From NCBI RefSeq assembly GCF_900606115.1, contig NZ_UWPJ01000034.1, forward strand, positions 1-64,000: a stretch of DNA of 64,000 bases. Direction: 5' to 3'. This DNA is from Pigmentiphaga humi. Lineage in GTDB: Bacteria > Pseudomonadota > Gammaproteobacteria > Burkholderiales > Burkholderiaceae_B. The notes below the pieces were generated by a model, which saw nothing but the letters and a program-made list of their open reading frames with translations, was not told the DNA's origin and ran no database searches. Every line of letters starts with the position of its first letter. Positions within the stretch are counted from its first letter, which is position 1. The position numbers were made by a program, and so were the translations under genes. Below, in pieces: positions 31,200-41,077 of this stretch.

Positions 31200-32261
31200 T
31201 TAGAAGCGGTGCTGCAGGCCCACGGCCAACTGGCGGTAGGTCATGTCGCGGTCTTCGGCGAAGTTGCGCACGTCGTTGTCCGCGAAGAACGCGTACAGGT
31301 TGGTGCGCTTAGACAGGTCGTAGGTATAGCCGACCGCCCAGCCGTCCACCTTGGACTTGGTAGCCTTTTGATAGGCGGCGTAGATCTTGCCGGGGCCGAC
31401 AGGGGCACTCACACCCAGCGTATAGGCGTTGTCTTTGGTGAATGGAGTGGTCCCGGGAGCGACAACGACCCGGTTATAGTTGTTCAGATAACCCGTCGTG
31501 ATGTTTTGCGCCCGCGCATAGCCGGCGTACACGGCGGCAACGCCGAAGTCGTAGCTAAGACCCGCGGTCAGGTTCCTGAAGGTATTGGAGCCGGAGACCG
31601 GCGATTCGACTTGCTGATAGGTCAGCACGCCTTTCAGGGGGCCGTTGTCATACTTCACACCGGCGTCGATCATGCGGTTGTTCCTGCCGCTCTCGGGAAG
31701 TTCCGAGTCGGTGCCGCCGATAGGCGCGAAAGCGTTGAAGCTATAACCGACGGCGGCCTGGAAGCCGGCGAACGAGGGCGAGTAGTAGTAGACCGAGTTA
31801 TTGACGCGACCTCCGCCCATGACGTTATCGTTATAGGCAAAAGTACTGCCGATGCTGGCGCTGCTGAAGCTCAGGCCGAAGGGGTTGGCGATGCCGGCGG
31901 CCCACATGAAGGCCAAGTTGGTGGTGCGGCCCAGCGTCAGGCGGCCAGCCTGGGCGCTTTCCAGGCCGACGAAGGCATAGCGGCCGAACAGGCGGCCATG
32001 GGTTTCCGTGCCGGTGTCGGTAGTGAAGCCGTTCTCCAACGTGAAGATGGCCTTCAGACCATTGCCCAGGTCTTCCGAACCGCGCATCCCGAAGCGCGAC
32101 TGACTCATCAGGCCGCTATCGATTCCCTTGCGAGTCCGACCGTCCTCTTTGCTCCAGTTGAAGCCCGCGTCCACCAAACCGTATAGGGTGACAGACGACT
32201 GGGCGTGTGCGGCGCCTGCGAAACCCGCCAGCAGGGCGGTTGCGAGTAGCGTTTTCTTCAT
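31200..32261 (-). CDS. Outer-membrane general porin (first of a tandem pair)
   Basis: 353-residue Gram-negative porin of the betaproteobacterial trimeric 16-strand type. Signal peptide MKKTLLATALLAGFAGAAHA (residues 1-20), mature start QSSVTLYGLVDAGFNWSKED, the SRFGMRGSEDLGNGLKAIF signature and the terminal strand ending in QHRF with C-terminal Phe, required for assembly. It lies directly after porin 2 on the same strand with its own promoter and terminator. Identity with porin 2 is high in the barrel framework and low in the loops, as expected for a duplication with surface variation. Ribosome binding site GGAGG precedes the ATG. Confidence 0.92.
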   Translation of the reverse strand: MKKTLLATALLAGFAGAAHAQSSVTLYGLVDAGFNWSKEDGRTRKGIDSGLMSQSRFGMRGSEDLGNGLKAIFTLENGFTTDTGTETHGRLFGRYAFVGLESAQAGRLTLGRTTNLAFMWAAGIANPFGLSFSSASIGSTFAYNDNVMGGGRVNNSVYYYSPSFAGFQAAVGYSFNAFAPIGGTDSELPESGRNNRMIDAGVKYDNGPLKGVLTYQQVESPVSGSNTFRNLTAGLSYDFGVAAVYAGYARAQNITTGYLNNYNRVVVAPGTTPFTKDNAYTLGVSAPVGPGKIYAAYQKATKSKVDGWAVGYTYDLSKRTNLYAFFADNDVRNFAEDRDMTYRQLAVGLQHRF

Positions 32262-32357
32262 TTATTGACCTCCGGCAAAAACTCAGCTTTCGATGAGCAG
32301 AAAAACAATCGATTCCAATCTCCCGGCTTGGCTGGCCAGCCAGGAAACCTGAGGGAA

Positions 32358-32386
32358 ATTTCATCAGAAAGCCCGGGGGAGGCCAA
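32358..32386 (-). promoter_or_regulatory. Promoter block of porin 1, shared with porin 2
   Basis: Minus strand TTGGCC, 17 bp spacer, TGAAAT. The spacer (TCCCCCGGGCTTTCTGA) is nearly the same as in the porin 2 block at 33848-33876. A TGGCTGGCCAGCCA palindrome at 32329-32342 lies just downstream in the leader. The rest of the 348 bp inter-porin gap holds no gene. Confidence 0.55.
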
Positions 32387-32514
32387 TCAATCAAAATTAT
32401 TGCGATTTGCAAGCTAGTCGCGAGGACGAGACGGATTTCACGCGTTTCGCCATGAAGGCAACGGATGCGCTTGCGAGGTAGCTTTTGGACACTTTTTTTG
32501 CGTTTTGGGAGGCT

Positions 32515-32546
32515 GCCAATAAAAAACCCCGCACGAGGCGGGGTTT
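32515..32546 (-). terminator. Intrinsic terminator of porin gene 2
   Basis: Minus strand AAACCCCGC-ctcgt-GCGGGGTTT followed by TTTATT. Confidence 0.85.
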
Positions 32547-32609
32547 CAAGCTTGATCGCACCGGAGCCCGAGGGCTCCGTGCATGCCGGACTAGGCCGGC
32601 AGGCTGTGC

Positions 32610-33701
32610 TTAGAAGCGGTGTTGCAGACCGGCGGCGAACTGGCGGGCATCCAGGTCGCGGTTGGTGGTCCACTGGCGAACTTCGTTCTGGGCGAAGTAG
32701 GCGTACAGGTTGGTACGCTTCGACAGATCGTAGGTGGCGCCGAGAGCGAAGCCCTTGACCTTGGACTGAGTGGCCTTCTGGTAGGCGGCGTAAACCTTGG
32801 CCGCACCACCGATCGGGGCGCTCACGCCCAGGGTCCAGGCGTTGTCCTTGGTGAAGTTGGCGCTGGTGGCGCCGCTGGTGTAGCCGGTACCGGAGTAGGC
32901 AGCAGCACCGTTCCAGGCGCCCGGGTTGTTGATGTTCTTCGCGTTGGCGTAGCCAGCGTAGACAGCCACGACGCCAAAGTCGTAGTTGGCACCCAGGGTC
33001 AGGTTCTTGAACTTGCCGTTGTTGGCAACAGCGGTACCGCCGGCGGTCTGGCTGACCGGATCGACGATTTGATACGTCAGCACGGCCTTCAGGGGGCCGT
33101 TGGCGTATTGCACGCCCAGGTCCAGCAGACGACTATTGGCCTTGGTGTTCATCGTTTCTTGGCCGTTGATGTTGAAGCTGTAGCCAATGCCGGCCTGGAA
33201 GCCGGAGAAACGGGGCGAGAAGTAGTAGACGGCGTTGTCGGCACGGCCGGCGCCCAGATCGGCGTCGTTGTAGCCGAAGGTGCTGCCAACGGTCGACGTG
33301 CCGAAGCTCAGGCCGAACGGGTTGACGATGCCAGCAGCCCAGGCGAAGCCCAGGTTGGTGGTACGGCCGAAGATCACGCGGCCGGCGGAGGCGCTTTCCA
33401 GGCCCACCCAGGCGGCACGGCCGAACAGGCGGCTTTGCAGTTGGGTGCCTTCGTCAGCGTTGAAGCCGTTTTCCAGCGTGAAGATGGCTTTCAGGCCGTT
33501 GCCGATGTCTTCCGAACCACGGATACCCCAGCGCGATTGGCCCATCAGGCCGCTGTCGATACCAACGCGGCTCTTGTTGCCTTCGAGCTTGGCGTAGTTG
33601 AAACCGGCGTCAACGATACCGTACAGGGTAACGTTGCTTTGAGCTTGAGCGGCACCTGCGAAGCCAGCCAGCAGGGCGGCGGCAAGAAGGGTCTTCTTCA
33701 T
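32610..33701 (-). CDS. Outer-membrane general porin (second of a tandem pair)
   Basis: 363-residue porin. Signal peptide MKKTLLAAALLAGFAGAAQA, mature start QSNVTLYGIVDAGFNYAKLE, the SRWGIRGSEDIGNGLKAIF signature, FGRTTNLGFAWAAGIVNPFG and the final QHRF. The codon usage is strongly biased to preferred codons, suggesting high expression. Longer predicted loops near residues 250-280 (GAWNGAAAYSGTG) distinguish it from porin 1. GGAG lies 10 bp before the ATG. The mRNA has a leader of about 140 nt that can fold (33737-33797). Confidence 0.93.
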   Translation of the reverse strand: MKKTLLAAALLAGFAGAAQAQSNVTLYGIVDAGFNYAKLEGNKSRVGIDSGLMGQSRWGIRGSEDIGNGLKAIFTLENGFNADEGTQLQSRLFGRAAWVGLESASAGRVIFGRTTNLGFAWAAGIVNPFGLSFGTSTVGSTFGYNDADLGAGRADNAVYYFSPRFSGFQAGIGYSFNINGQETMNTKANSRLLDLGVQYANGPLKAVLTYQIVDPVSQTAGGTAVANNGKFKNLTLGANYDFGVVAVYAGYANAKNINNPGAWNGAAAYSGTGYTSGATSANFTKDNAWTLGVSAPIGGAAKVYAAYQKATQSKVKGFALGATYDLSKRTNLYAYFAQNEVRQWTTNRDLDARQFAAGLQHRF

Positions 33702-33736
33702 TTAAATAGGTCTCCAGCGGAGTGAGTAACTCAATA

Positions 33737-33797
33737 GATCGGGAGATGGTGGGGAAACAATGCTGCCGTTTCCGTTACCGAAGGCAACCCCCCGATC
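33737..33797 (-). promoter_or_regulatory. Structured 5' leader of porin 2 (possible three-way junction)
   Basis: On the transcribed strand an outer stem GATCGGG/CCCGATC encloses two hairpins, GTTGCC-ttc-GGTAAC and GGAAAC-N9-GTTTCC. All pairs except one G-U are Watson-Crick. It lies 36-96 nt before the porin ATG. No known riboswitch class was recognised. Confidence 0.45.
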
Positions 33798-33847
33798 ATG
33801 CTTGCGATTTCTACGCGGTTGCACATGCTGTGAAGAAATCTTGGTGA

Positions 33848-33876
33848 ATTTCACCAGAAAGGCCCTGGGGTGCCAA
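33848..33876 (-). promoter_or_regulatory. Promoter block of porin 2
   Basis: Minus strand TTGGCA, 17 bp spacer (CCCCAGGGCCTTTCTGG), TGAAAT. The match to the porin 1 block extends across spacer and -10. Transcription would start near 33840. Confidence 0.55.
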
Positions 33877-33997
33877 CAGCTAATTCCGCCGTACCTGTAG
33901 TGTTTTGCGGGGAGGTCTCACTTTCTGTCACCTAATTGCAACTTGTGGACCGGAAGGCTCGAATTTGCACGGATGAGCATCGTGTCGAAATTAAAGG

Positions 33998-34043
33998 AAA
34001 ACCCCATGAAAACTGCCGGAAACGGCTGAATTCATGGGGTTTT
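33998..34043 (-). terminator. Long stem-loop with GAAA tetraloop, probable par27 terminator
   Basis: A perfect 13 bp outer stem (AAAACCCCATGAA and its complement) encloses GCCG-gaaa-CGGC. On the minus strand it is followed by CCTTTAATTT; on the plus strand by T and GGG. A second hairpin AATCAAGG-aaaa-CCCTGATT lies at 34051-34070. Together they fill much of the 421 bp between porin 2 and par27, which holds no gene. Confidence 0.6.
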
Positions 34044-34122
34044 TGGGATCAATCAAGGAAAACCCTGATTGTTCAAAATTTAATTAATGAGCACGCCTGC
34101 GTTGTTGGCGTAAACCAACAAA

Positions 34123-34890
34123 TTATTGGATCTTGGCTTTTTCACGCAGGCTGCTCTGGAATTCGCGCAGCTTGTTCTGGCGCAGCGATTCTTCGATCTG
34201 CGGCCGCAACTGGTCCACCGGGGGGAACTCGACCGGACGCACGTCGTCCAGGCGGATCACGTGCCAGCCGAACTGGGTCTGCACGGGGGCCTCGGTCATC
34301 TGGCCTTTTTGCAGCGCGCCCAGGGCATCGGCGAAGGGCTTGACGTAGGTGGAGGACGGCGCCCAGTCCAGGCTGCCGCCGTTCGCGGCCGAGCCCGGAT
34401 CCTTGGATTGCTTGGCCAGGTCTTCGAACTTCGCGCCTTTCTTCAATTGCGCGATGATGTCCTTGGCCTGGTCCTCGCTCTCGACCAGGATGTGGCGGGC
34501 GAGGTATTCCTGGCCGCCCTGGGCAGCCTTGACGCGATCGTATTCGGCCTGGACCTGCTGGTCTGTGATCGGGTTCTTGGCGATGAAGTCATTGAACAGG
34601 CCGCGGATCACCACGGTCTGGCGGGTCAGCTCGATCTCGGCCTGGATCTCGGGCTGCCGGGCGACGCCGCGCTTGTCCGCCTCTTGCAGGAAGATCTCGC
34701 GATTGATCAGTTCATCGCGGATCTGCTCGCGCAGCTGCGGCGAATCGGGTTGGCCCTGCTTGACCAGCAGCTTGACGAATTGGTCCACGCGCGAAGAGGG
34801 GATGGCCTTGCCGTTGACGACGGCGGCATTCTGCGCAAAAACCGGGGCGGCCACGGTCAGCGCGGCTGCCAGCATCAAAACACGCTTCAT
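34123..34890 (-). CDS. par27: Periplasmic parvulin-type peptidyl-prolyl isomerase/chaperone (Par27-like)
   Basis: 255-residue foldase. Signal peptide MKRVLMLAAALTVAAPVFAQ, a helical N-domain (residues ~25-125), a PpiC parvulin domain (LARHILVESEDQAKDI, KDPGSAANGGSLDW, FGWHVIRLDDVR; ~130-225) and a short C-terminal helix. This matches Par27 of Bordetella pertussis, prototype of a parvulin group acting as chaperone for secreted and outer-membrane proteins. It lies next to two porin genes, which are plausible clients, and upstream of bolA-yciB neighbours on the same strand. Confidence 0.9.
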   Translation of the reverse strand: MKRVLMLAAALTVAAPVFAQNAAVVNGKAIPSSRVDQFVKLLVKQGQPDSPQLREQIRDELINREIFLQEADKRGVARQPEIQAEIELTRQTVVIRGLFNDFIAKNPITDQQVQAEYDRVKAAQGGQEYLARHILVESEDQAKDIIAQLKKGAKFEDLAKQSKDPGSAANGGSLDWAPSSTYVKPFADALGALQKGQMTEAPVQTQFGWHVIRLDDVRPVEFPPVDQLRPQIEESLRQNKLREFQSSLREKAKIQ

Positions 34891-34945
34891 TGATGGAAGT
34901 CCTTGAGGATGAAAGGAAGAAGAGATACGAGGGTAGAGACCGGGC

Positions 34946-35230
34946 TCAATGGGGTGATGCAGAGTGTTCTTCTGGTGTCAGTGCCTGGATCGCCAGTGCA
35001 TGAATATGCGTAGGCATCAAGTCTGCCAGTCGATCATACACCAGCCTATGTCGGGCCACCCGGTTCAGGCCCGCGAACCGGGACGAGACGACGAGCAGCC
35101 GGAAGTGGCCGGCCCCGCCTTGCGCGCCGGCGTGTCCGGCATGCAGGTGGGAGTCGTCCTGCACCTCTACCGAGCGCGGAGCGAGCGCCTGCAGGCGCTC
35201 GCGGATCCAGTCCATGCGCTCCTGGTTCAT
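34946..35230 (-). CDS. bolA: BolA family protein
   Basis: 94-residue BolA domain protein; the family pairs with monothiol glutaredoxins in iron-sulfur metabolism and affects cell shape. Visible features are RIRERLQAL-like helix 1 (WIRERLQALAPRSVEVQDDS), the HAGHAG segment with conserved His, RHRLVYDRLADLM and a final HALAIQALTPEE. The ATG overlaps the yciB stop by 4 bp (ATGA), indicating coupled translation. Confidence 0.92.
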   Translation of the reverse strand: MNQERMDWIRERLQALAPRSVEVQDDSHLHAGHAGAQGGAGHFRLLVVSSRFAGLNRVARHRLVYDRLADLMPTHIHALAIQALTPEEHSASPH

Positions 35231-35817
35231 GAGCGTTCCGCTCCCGCGTCGGTCTCGCGCTTGGCGATTTCCTCGACCTTGCCTTCGCCGGGCTGCTTGA
35301 TGTGGCGCCCCAGGTAGATCGATTGCAGGACGATGAATACCAGCAGCAGTCCGAAGATGCCGAACACCTTGAAGTTGACCCAGATCTCGGTGGGCCAGCG
35401 GTAGGCCACGTACAGGTTGAGCGCGCCGACCGCGGCAAAGAACGTCACCCATGCCATGTTGAGCCGGTTCCAGACGGTGTCGGCCAACTGGATCTGCGCG
35501 CCCAGCATGCTGCGCAGGAAGTTGCGCCTGAACAGCCACTGTCCGCCGGCGAGCACGGCGGCGAACAGCCAGTACAGCACGGTCGGCTTCCACTTGATGA
35601 AGGTTTCGTCGTGCAGGAACAGGGTCGCACCGCCGAACACCACGATGATGGTCAGGTTGATCCAATGCATGGGTTCGATCTTTCTGCGCCGCGCGAGCAG
35701 CCAGACGATCTGCAGCACGCTGGCCGCCATGGCGACGCCGGTGGCCACGTAGATGTCGGCGAATTTGTAGGCCGCGAAGAACAGCAGCAGGGGGAACAGA
35801 TCGAACAGTAATTTCAT
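35227..35817 (-). CDS. yciB: Inner-membrane septation protein YciB/IspZ
   Basis: 196-residue integral membrane protein with about five or six hydrophobic segments (first: LLFDLFPLLLFFAAYKFAD). Family signatures are KFADIYVATG, HWINLTIIVVFGG and KPTVLYWLFA. It is needed for normal septation and envelope integrity in enterics; its biochemical role is unclear. Overlaps bolA by 4 bp and follows msrB after about 50 bp, so msrB-yciB-bolA may be one transcript. Confidence 0.93.
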   Translation of the reverse strand: MKLLFDLFPLLLFFAAYKFADIYVATGVAMAASVLQIVWLLARRRKIEPMHWINLTIIVVFGGATLFLHDETFIKWKPTVLYWLFAAVLAGGQWLFRRNFLRSMLGAQIQLADTVWNRLNMAWVTFFAAVGALNLYVAYRWPTEIWVNFKVFGIFGLLLVFIVLQSIYLGRHIKQPGEGKVEEIAKRETDAGAERS

Positions 35818-35868
35818 CGGAATCGCGGACAGGGATGGCTGAAGTGGAGGAAAAGAACGGGCAGGGCC

Positions 35869-36270
35869 CTACAAGGGTTCGAACTTGAGCGATACCGAGT
35901 TGATGCAGTAGCGCAGGCCGGTGGGCGGCGGGCCGTCCTCGAATACGTGGCCCAGGTGGGCGTCGCAGACATTGCACAGGATTTCCGTGCGCACCATGCC
36001 GTGGGTGGTGTCGACTTCCTCGCGAACGTTGTCGGGGTTGATGGGAGCGAAGTAACTCGGCCAGCCGCAGGCGGATTCGAACTTGGTGTCCGAGGCGAAC
36101 AGCGGGGTGCCGCAGGCCACGCAGCGGTAGATGCCCGCTTCATGGTGATTCCAGTATTGTCCGGTAAAGGCCCTTTCGGTCGCCTTTTCGCGCGCTACCG
36201 CGTATTGCATGGGGGTGAGCAGCGTGCGCCATTCGTCGTCGGATTTGTGGACTTTGGGTTTGTCGGTCAT
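35869..36270 (-). CDS. msrB: Peptide-methionine (R)-S-oxide reductase
   Basis: 133-residue MsrB reducing methionine-R-sulfoxide in proteins. Zinc-binding CVACGTPLF and [12 protein letters not shown] pairs, the substrate motif ACGWPSY, and the catalytic Cys in [11 protein letters not shown] are all present. ATG at 36270 is 11 bp after the selO stop, so it is the second gene of a selO-msrB unit. Confidence 0.95.
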   Translation of the reverse strand: MTDKPKVHKSDDEWRTLLTPMQYAVAREKATERAFTGQYWNHHEAGIYRCVACGTPLFASDTKFESACGWPSYFAPINPDNVREEVDTTHGMVRTEILCNVCDAHLGHVFEDGPPPTGLRYCINSVSLKFEPL

Positions 36271-36281
36271 GGATCGAAGCC

Positions 36282-37781
<1,500 letters not shown>

Positions 37782-37842
37782 GAGCTTCAAAACAGTTATC
37801 CACGGCGCCGTGCGCCTTCCACATTGCATGTACGGGCCCTTA

Positions 37843-37998
37843 CCCAGGGCGCCGCGGATCCGGCTCCGCCGGTCCGCCAGCGTCGCCCCTGGGCTCGGCG
37901 CCGGGCCGCCCCAAGGCGGGCCCAGCCCCCTTCGGGGGCTACCGCGCAGCGGCTGGGGGCTCACCATACTGGGCGCGCGTAAGCGCGTAGGGGGGACC
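37843..37998 (-). repeat. Dispersed GC-rich palindromic repeat, copy 6 (inverted, expanded)
   Basis: CCCAGGGCGCCGCGGATCC and the GGATCCGGC-tcc-GCCGGTCCGCC hairpin at one end and GGCGCGCGTAAGCGCGTAGGGG at the other, with about 80 bp of extra GC-rich palindromic sequence in the centre (AGCCCCC-ttc-GGGGGCT and more). It fills the selO-livH gap together with a short AT-rich stretch; no gene is seen there. Confidence 0.65.
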
Positions 37999-38104
37999 TT
38001 TTCTCAGGTTAACCTATTTGCATGGATTCCATTTTTTTCTCCCGCTCCCTACGCCGCCGCGGAACGGGGCGGGCAGGCGCGCGTGCCCGCCGGGAGCAGG
38101 GTGC

Positions 38105-39070
38105 GTGGAAGGCCTGATCGTATCGGTACTCAACGGGCTTTGCTACGGCCTGCTGCTGTTCATGCTGTCGGCCGGGCTGACCCTGGTGTTCAGCATGATG
38201 GGCATCATCAACTTCGCCCATGCGAGTTTCTACATGCTGGGAGCCTATCTTGCCTATGCCGTCGGCGGCGCGCTGGCACGGGCGTCGATGCCGGCGGGCG
38301 CTGCGTTCTGGACCGCCTTGTTTCTGGCTCCTGTGCTGGCGGGCCTGGGCGGGGCGGCGGTGGAGCGTTTCGCGCTGCGCCGCCTGCGGCCGCGCGGCCA
38401 CGTGGCCGAATTGCTGTTCACCTTCGCGCTGGCCTACGTCATTGTCGAGCTGGTGCAGCTGGTATGGGGCCGTTCGGCGGTGCCGTATCGCATGCCGGCG
38501 GCGCTGGCCGAGCCGCTGCTCGTGCTGGGCGGCCAGGCTTTCGCGGCCTACCGGCTGGTGATCGCCGCCGTGGCCGGAACCATGCTGGCGGCGCTGTGGT
38601 GGGGGCTCAAGCGCACGCGCATCGGCCTGGTGGTGCAGGCGGCCATCGCCCATCCGGACATGGCGCAGGCGCTGGGGCACGACGTGCCGCGCGTGTTCAT
38701 GCTGGTGTTCGCCGCGGGCTGCCTGCTGGCGGCGCTGGCCGGCGCCATCGGCGGCAGCGTATTCGTGACCGATCCCGGCATGGCGCAGGCGCTGGGGCCC
38801 ATCGTCTTCGTCGTCACTGTCGTGGGCGGCCTGGGATCGCTGGCGGGCGCCTTCGTGGCCAGCCTGCTGATCGGCCTGGTGCAGACCCTGGCCGTCGGCG
38901 CGCATTTGTCGCTGGCCGGCGTGGCCGGATGGCTGGGCGCGCGACCCGAGGCGGTCGCCGCGCTGGCCGCCTGGCCGCTGTCGCGCATCGCGCCGGTGCT
39001 GCCGTATCTGCTGATGGTCGCGGTGCTGGTATGGCGGCCGCGCGGCTTGATGGGCGCGCGCGAGACATGA
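38105..39070 (+). CDS. livH: Branched-chain amino acid-type ABC transporter permease (LivH family)
   Basis: 321-residue inner-membrane permease with about eight hydrophobic segments. It begins VEGLIVSVLNGLCYGLLLFM and has the LivH motif GLTLVFSMMGIINFAHASFY, the cytoplasmic coupling region AAIAHPDMAQALGHDV and the closing GSLAGAFVASLLIG. The start is GTG at 38105 with GGGAGCAGG just upstream. Its stop overlaps livM by 4 bp. Transporters of this class import branched-chain amino acids, amides, urea or aromatic acids; the substrate cannot be told from the permease. Confidence 0.88.
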   Translation: MEGLIVSVLNGLCYGLLLFMLSAGLTLVFSMMGIINFAHASFYMLGAYLAYAVGGALARASMPAGAAFWTALFLAPVLAGLGGAAVERFALRRLRPRGHVAELLFTFALAYVIVELVQLVWGRSAVPYRMPAALAEPLLVLGGQAFAAYRLVIAAVAGTMLAALWWGLKRTRIGLVVQAAIAHPDMAQALGHDVPRVFMLVFAAGCLLAALAGAIGGSVFVTDPGMAQALGPIVFVVTVVGGLGSLAGAFVASLLIGLVQTLAVGAHLSLAGVAGWLGARPEAVAALAAWPLSRIAPVLPYLLMVAVLVWRPRGLMGARET

Positions 39071-40326
39071 GGCCGTGGGCGCGCGTTTCTTCCGGGGTGG
39101 CGTGGAGCCTGGCGCTGGGACTGCTGGCCATGCTGGCGCCGCTGCTGCTGGGCAGCCGCTTCCAGCTCGGGCTGATGTCGCAGATGGCGGCCATGGCGGT
39201 GCTCGCGCTTTCCTACAACCTGCTGCTCGGCCAGACCGGCCTGCTGTCGTTCGGACATGCGGTCTATGCGGGGCTGGGTGGTTTCGCCGTCATCCATCTG
39301 CTGCGCGCCACGGCGCAGGGAGGATGGGCTTTGCCGGTGGCGGCGCTGCCGCTGGCCGGCGGCCTCGCGGGCGCTGCGTTCGCTCTGTTGATCGGCTACC
39401 CGACCACGCGCCGGGGCGGTACGCCCTTTGCGATGATCTCGCTGGCCATCGGCGAACTGGTCTATGCGGCGGCAGGCACGTGGCCCGAGCTGTTCGGCGG
39501 AGAGTCCGGCCTGGCGGGAGACCGTACCGCCGGCCCGGCACTCGGGATGGAGGGCTGGTTCGATCCAGACCTGGGCGCCGATCTCGCCATGTATTACCTG
39601 ACGGCGGGCTGGGCGTTGCTGTGCGGCGCGGCCATCTACGGCTTGGGGCGCATGCCGCTGCTGCGGTTGGCGAACGCGGTGCGCGAGAATCCCCAGCGGG
39701 TCGGCTTCATGGGCTACGACCCGCATGCGGTGCGTTTCCTGATGCTGGTGCTGGCGGCATTCTTCGCCGGTCTCGCCGGCGGCCTGGTGGCGCTGAATCT
39801 GGAGATCGCCAGCGTGGAAAGCCTGGGCACGGCACGCTCGGCCATGGTGCTGCTGGCGGTAGTGGTCGGCGGCAGCGGTTTTTTCCTGGGCCCGGTGCTC
39901 GGCGCGCTGGTCGTGACGGCATGTTCGGTCGCGTTGTCGCGCTATACCGGCGCGTGGCAGCTTTATCTGGGATTGTTGTTCGCGCTGGTCGTGCTGGCGA
40001 TGCCGGGCGGCCTGGCCGGCGCGGCGTGCTCGCTGGCGGGGCAGTGGCGGCGGCAGGGCGCCTGGCCGTGGCTGCGCGCGCATGCGTGGCAAGCGGCCGC
40101 GGCCGTGTTGCTGCTGGCGGGGTTGACGTTGGCCGTGGAGCTCGCCTACGGCCTGGCGCACGGTCAGGCGGGCAATCCGGCCGCAGGCTGGTTCGGCCTG
40201 GAGTTCGATGCCCGGGCGCCGCTGCCGTGGGCGGCTGCCTGCATATTGCTGGGTATGGGGATGGCCTGCCGCAGGACGGGAAAACGGCATATGGCTTTAC
40301 AGGAGCACGGCGATGTGCGGCAATGA
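39067..40326 (+). CDS. livM: Branched-chain amino acid-type ABC transporter permease (LivM family)
   Basis: 419-residue permease with about ten hydrophobic segments. The LivM motif NLLLGQTGLLSFGHAVYAGL, TRRGGTPFAMISLAIGEL and the coupling loop AVRENPQRVGFMGYDP are visible. The C-terminus carries about 80 extra residues (from ~340), including an added hydrophobic segment around 360-375, longer than typical LivM. ATG at 39067 overlaps the livH stop (ATGA), and its 3' end overlaps livG by 14 bp. Confidence 0.88.
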   Translation: MRPWARVSSGVAWSLALGLLAMLAPLLLGSRFQLGLMSQMAAMAVLALSYNLLLGQTGLLSFGHAVYAGLGGFAVIHLLRATAQGGWALPVAALPLAGGLAGAAFALLIGYPTTRRGGTPFAMISLAIGELVYAAAGTWPELFGGESGLAGDRTAGPALGMEGWFDPDLGADLAMYYLTAGWALLCGAAIYGLGRMPLLRLANAVRENPQRVGFMGYDPHAVRFLMLVLAAFFAGLAGGLVALNLEIASVESLGTARSAMVLLAVVVGGSGFFLGPVLGALVVTACSVALSRYTGAWQLYLGLLFALVVLAMPGGLAGAACSLAGQWRRQGAWPWLRAHAWQAAAAVLLLAGLTLAVELAYGLAHGQAGNPAAGWFGLEFDARAPLPWAAACILLGMGMACRRTGKRHMALQEHGDVRQ

Positions 40327-41077
40327 GCGCATCGCCTTGGCGTTGGAAGGCGTGGCGATGCGCTACGGCCAGGCCCGCATCCTGCACGGCGTAGAGCTGC
40401 GGGTGGAGCGGGGCGAGTTCCATGCGCTGATCGGTCCGAACGGCGCGGGCAAGTCCACCTTGTTCAACGTGGTGTCGGGCGTGGCAGCGCCGACGGCGGG
40501 ACGGATCCGGCTGCACGGCCGCGACATCACGGGTCTGCCCGCGCACAAGGTGGTGCGGCGCGGCCTGTCGCGCAGTTTCCAGGTCGCCAATGTCCTTGCC
40601 GGCATGTCGGTGGCGGACAACCTGCGCTGTGCGGCGATGCGGGCCTGCGGCGTGGGCTATCTGCGGCGCCGGGGTTTGCATGCGGCCCATGCCCGCGCGG
40701 ACCGGCTGCTGGCCGGCCTGGGGCTCGACACGTGGGCGCTACGGCTGGCGGGCGAACTCGGCTATGCCGGCCAGCGCACGCTGGAACTGGGCATGGTGCT
40801 GGCGACGGACGCGAGCGTGCTGCTGCTGGACGAGCCGACCGCCGGCATGAGCCGCACCGAGGCTGCGCGGATGTCGGCCTTGCTGCGCGAGGCTTGCCGC
40901 GGCCGCACCGTCTTGATCGTGGAGCACGACATGCAGGTGGTCTTCGAGCTGGCGGACCGGATTTCCGTCATGGTGCGGGGCGAGATGATCGCCACCGGCA
41001 CGCCGGACCGCATCCGCGCAGACCCGGCCGTGCGCCGCGCCTATCTGGGCCAGGCCGGGGAGCACGCCCATGGGTGA
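40313..41077 (+). CDS. livG: Branched-chain amino acid-type ABC transporter ATPase (LivG family)
   Basis: 254-residue ATPase with intact Walker A GPNGAGKST, the LivG-type Q-loop region RRGLSRSFQVANVLAGMSV, signature-region LGYAGQRTLELGMVLATD (a weak variant of the usual YGEQR(L/R)LE) and Walker B LLLDEPTAGMS. The H-loop is IVEHDMQVV. ATG at 40313 has AGGAG nine bases upstream and lies inside the end of livM; the stop overlaps livF by 8 bp. Confidence 0.9.
   Translation: MCGNERIALALEGVAMRYGQARILHGVELRVERGEFHALIGPNGAGKSTLFNVVSGVAAPTAGRIRLHGRDITGLPAHKVVRRGLSRSFQVANVLAGMSVADNLRCAAMRACGVGYLRRRGLHAAHARADRLLAGLGLDTWALRLAGELGYAGQRTLELGMVLATDASVLLLDEPTAGMSRTEAARMSALLREACRGRTVLIVEHDMQVVFELADRISVMVRGEMIATGTPDRIRADPAVRRAYLGQAGEHAHG

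Noticed and set aside
38018-38104. Small ATG-initiated peptide or binding-protein start before livH
   Set aside because: The ATG near 38021 reads only a short Arg-rich peptide in one frame and an unrelated leader in the other; GTG at 38105 has the ribosome binding site.
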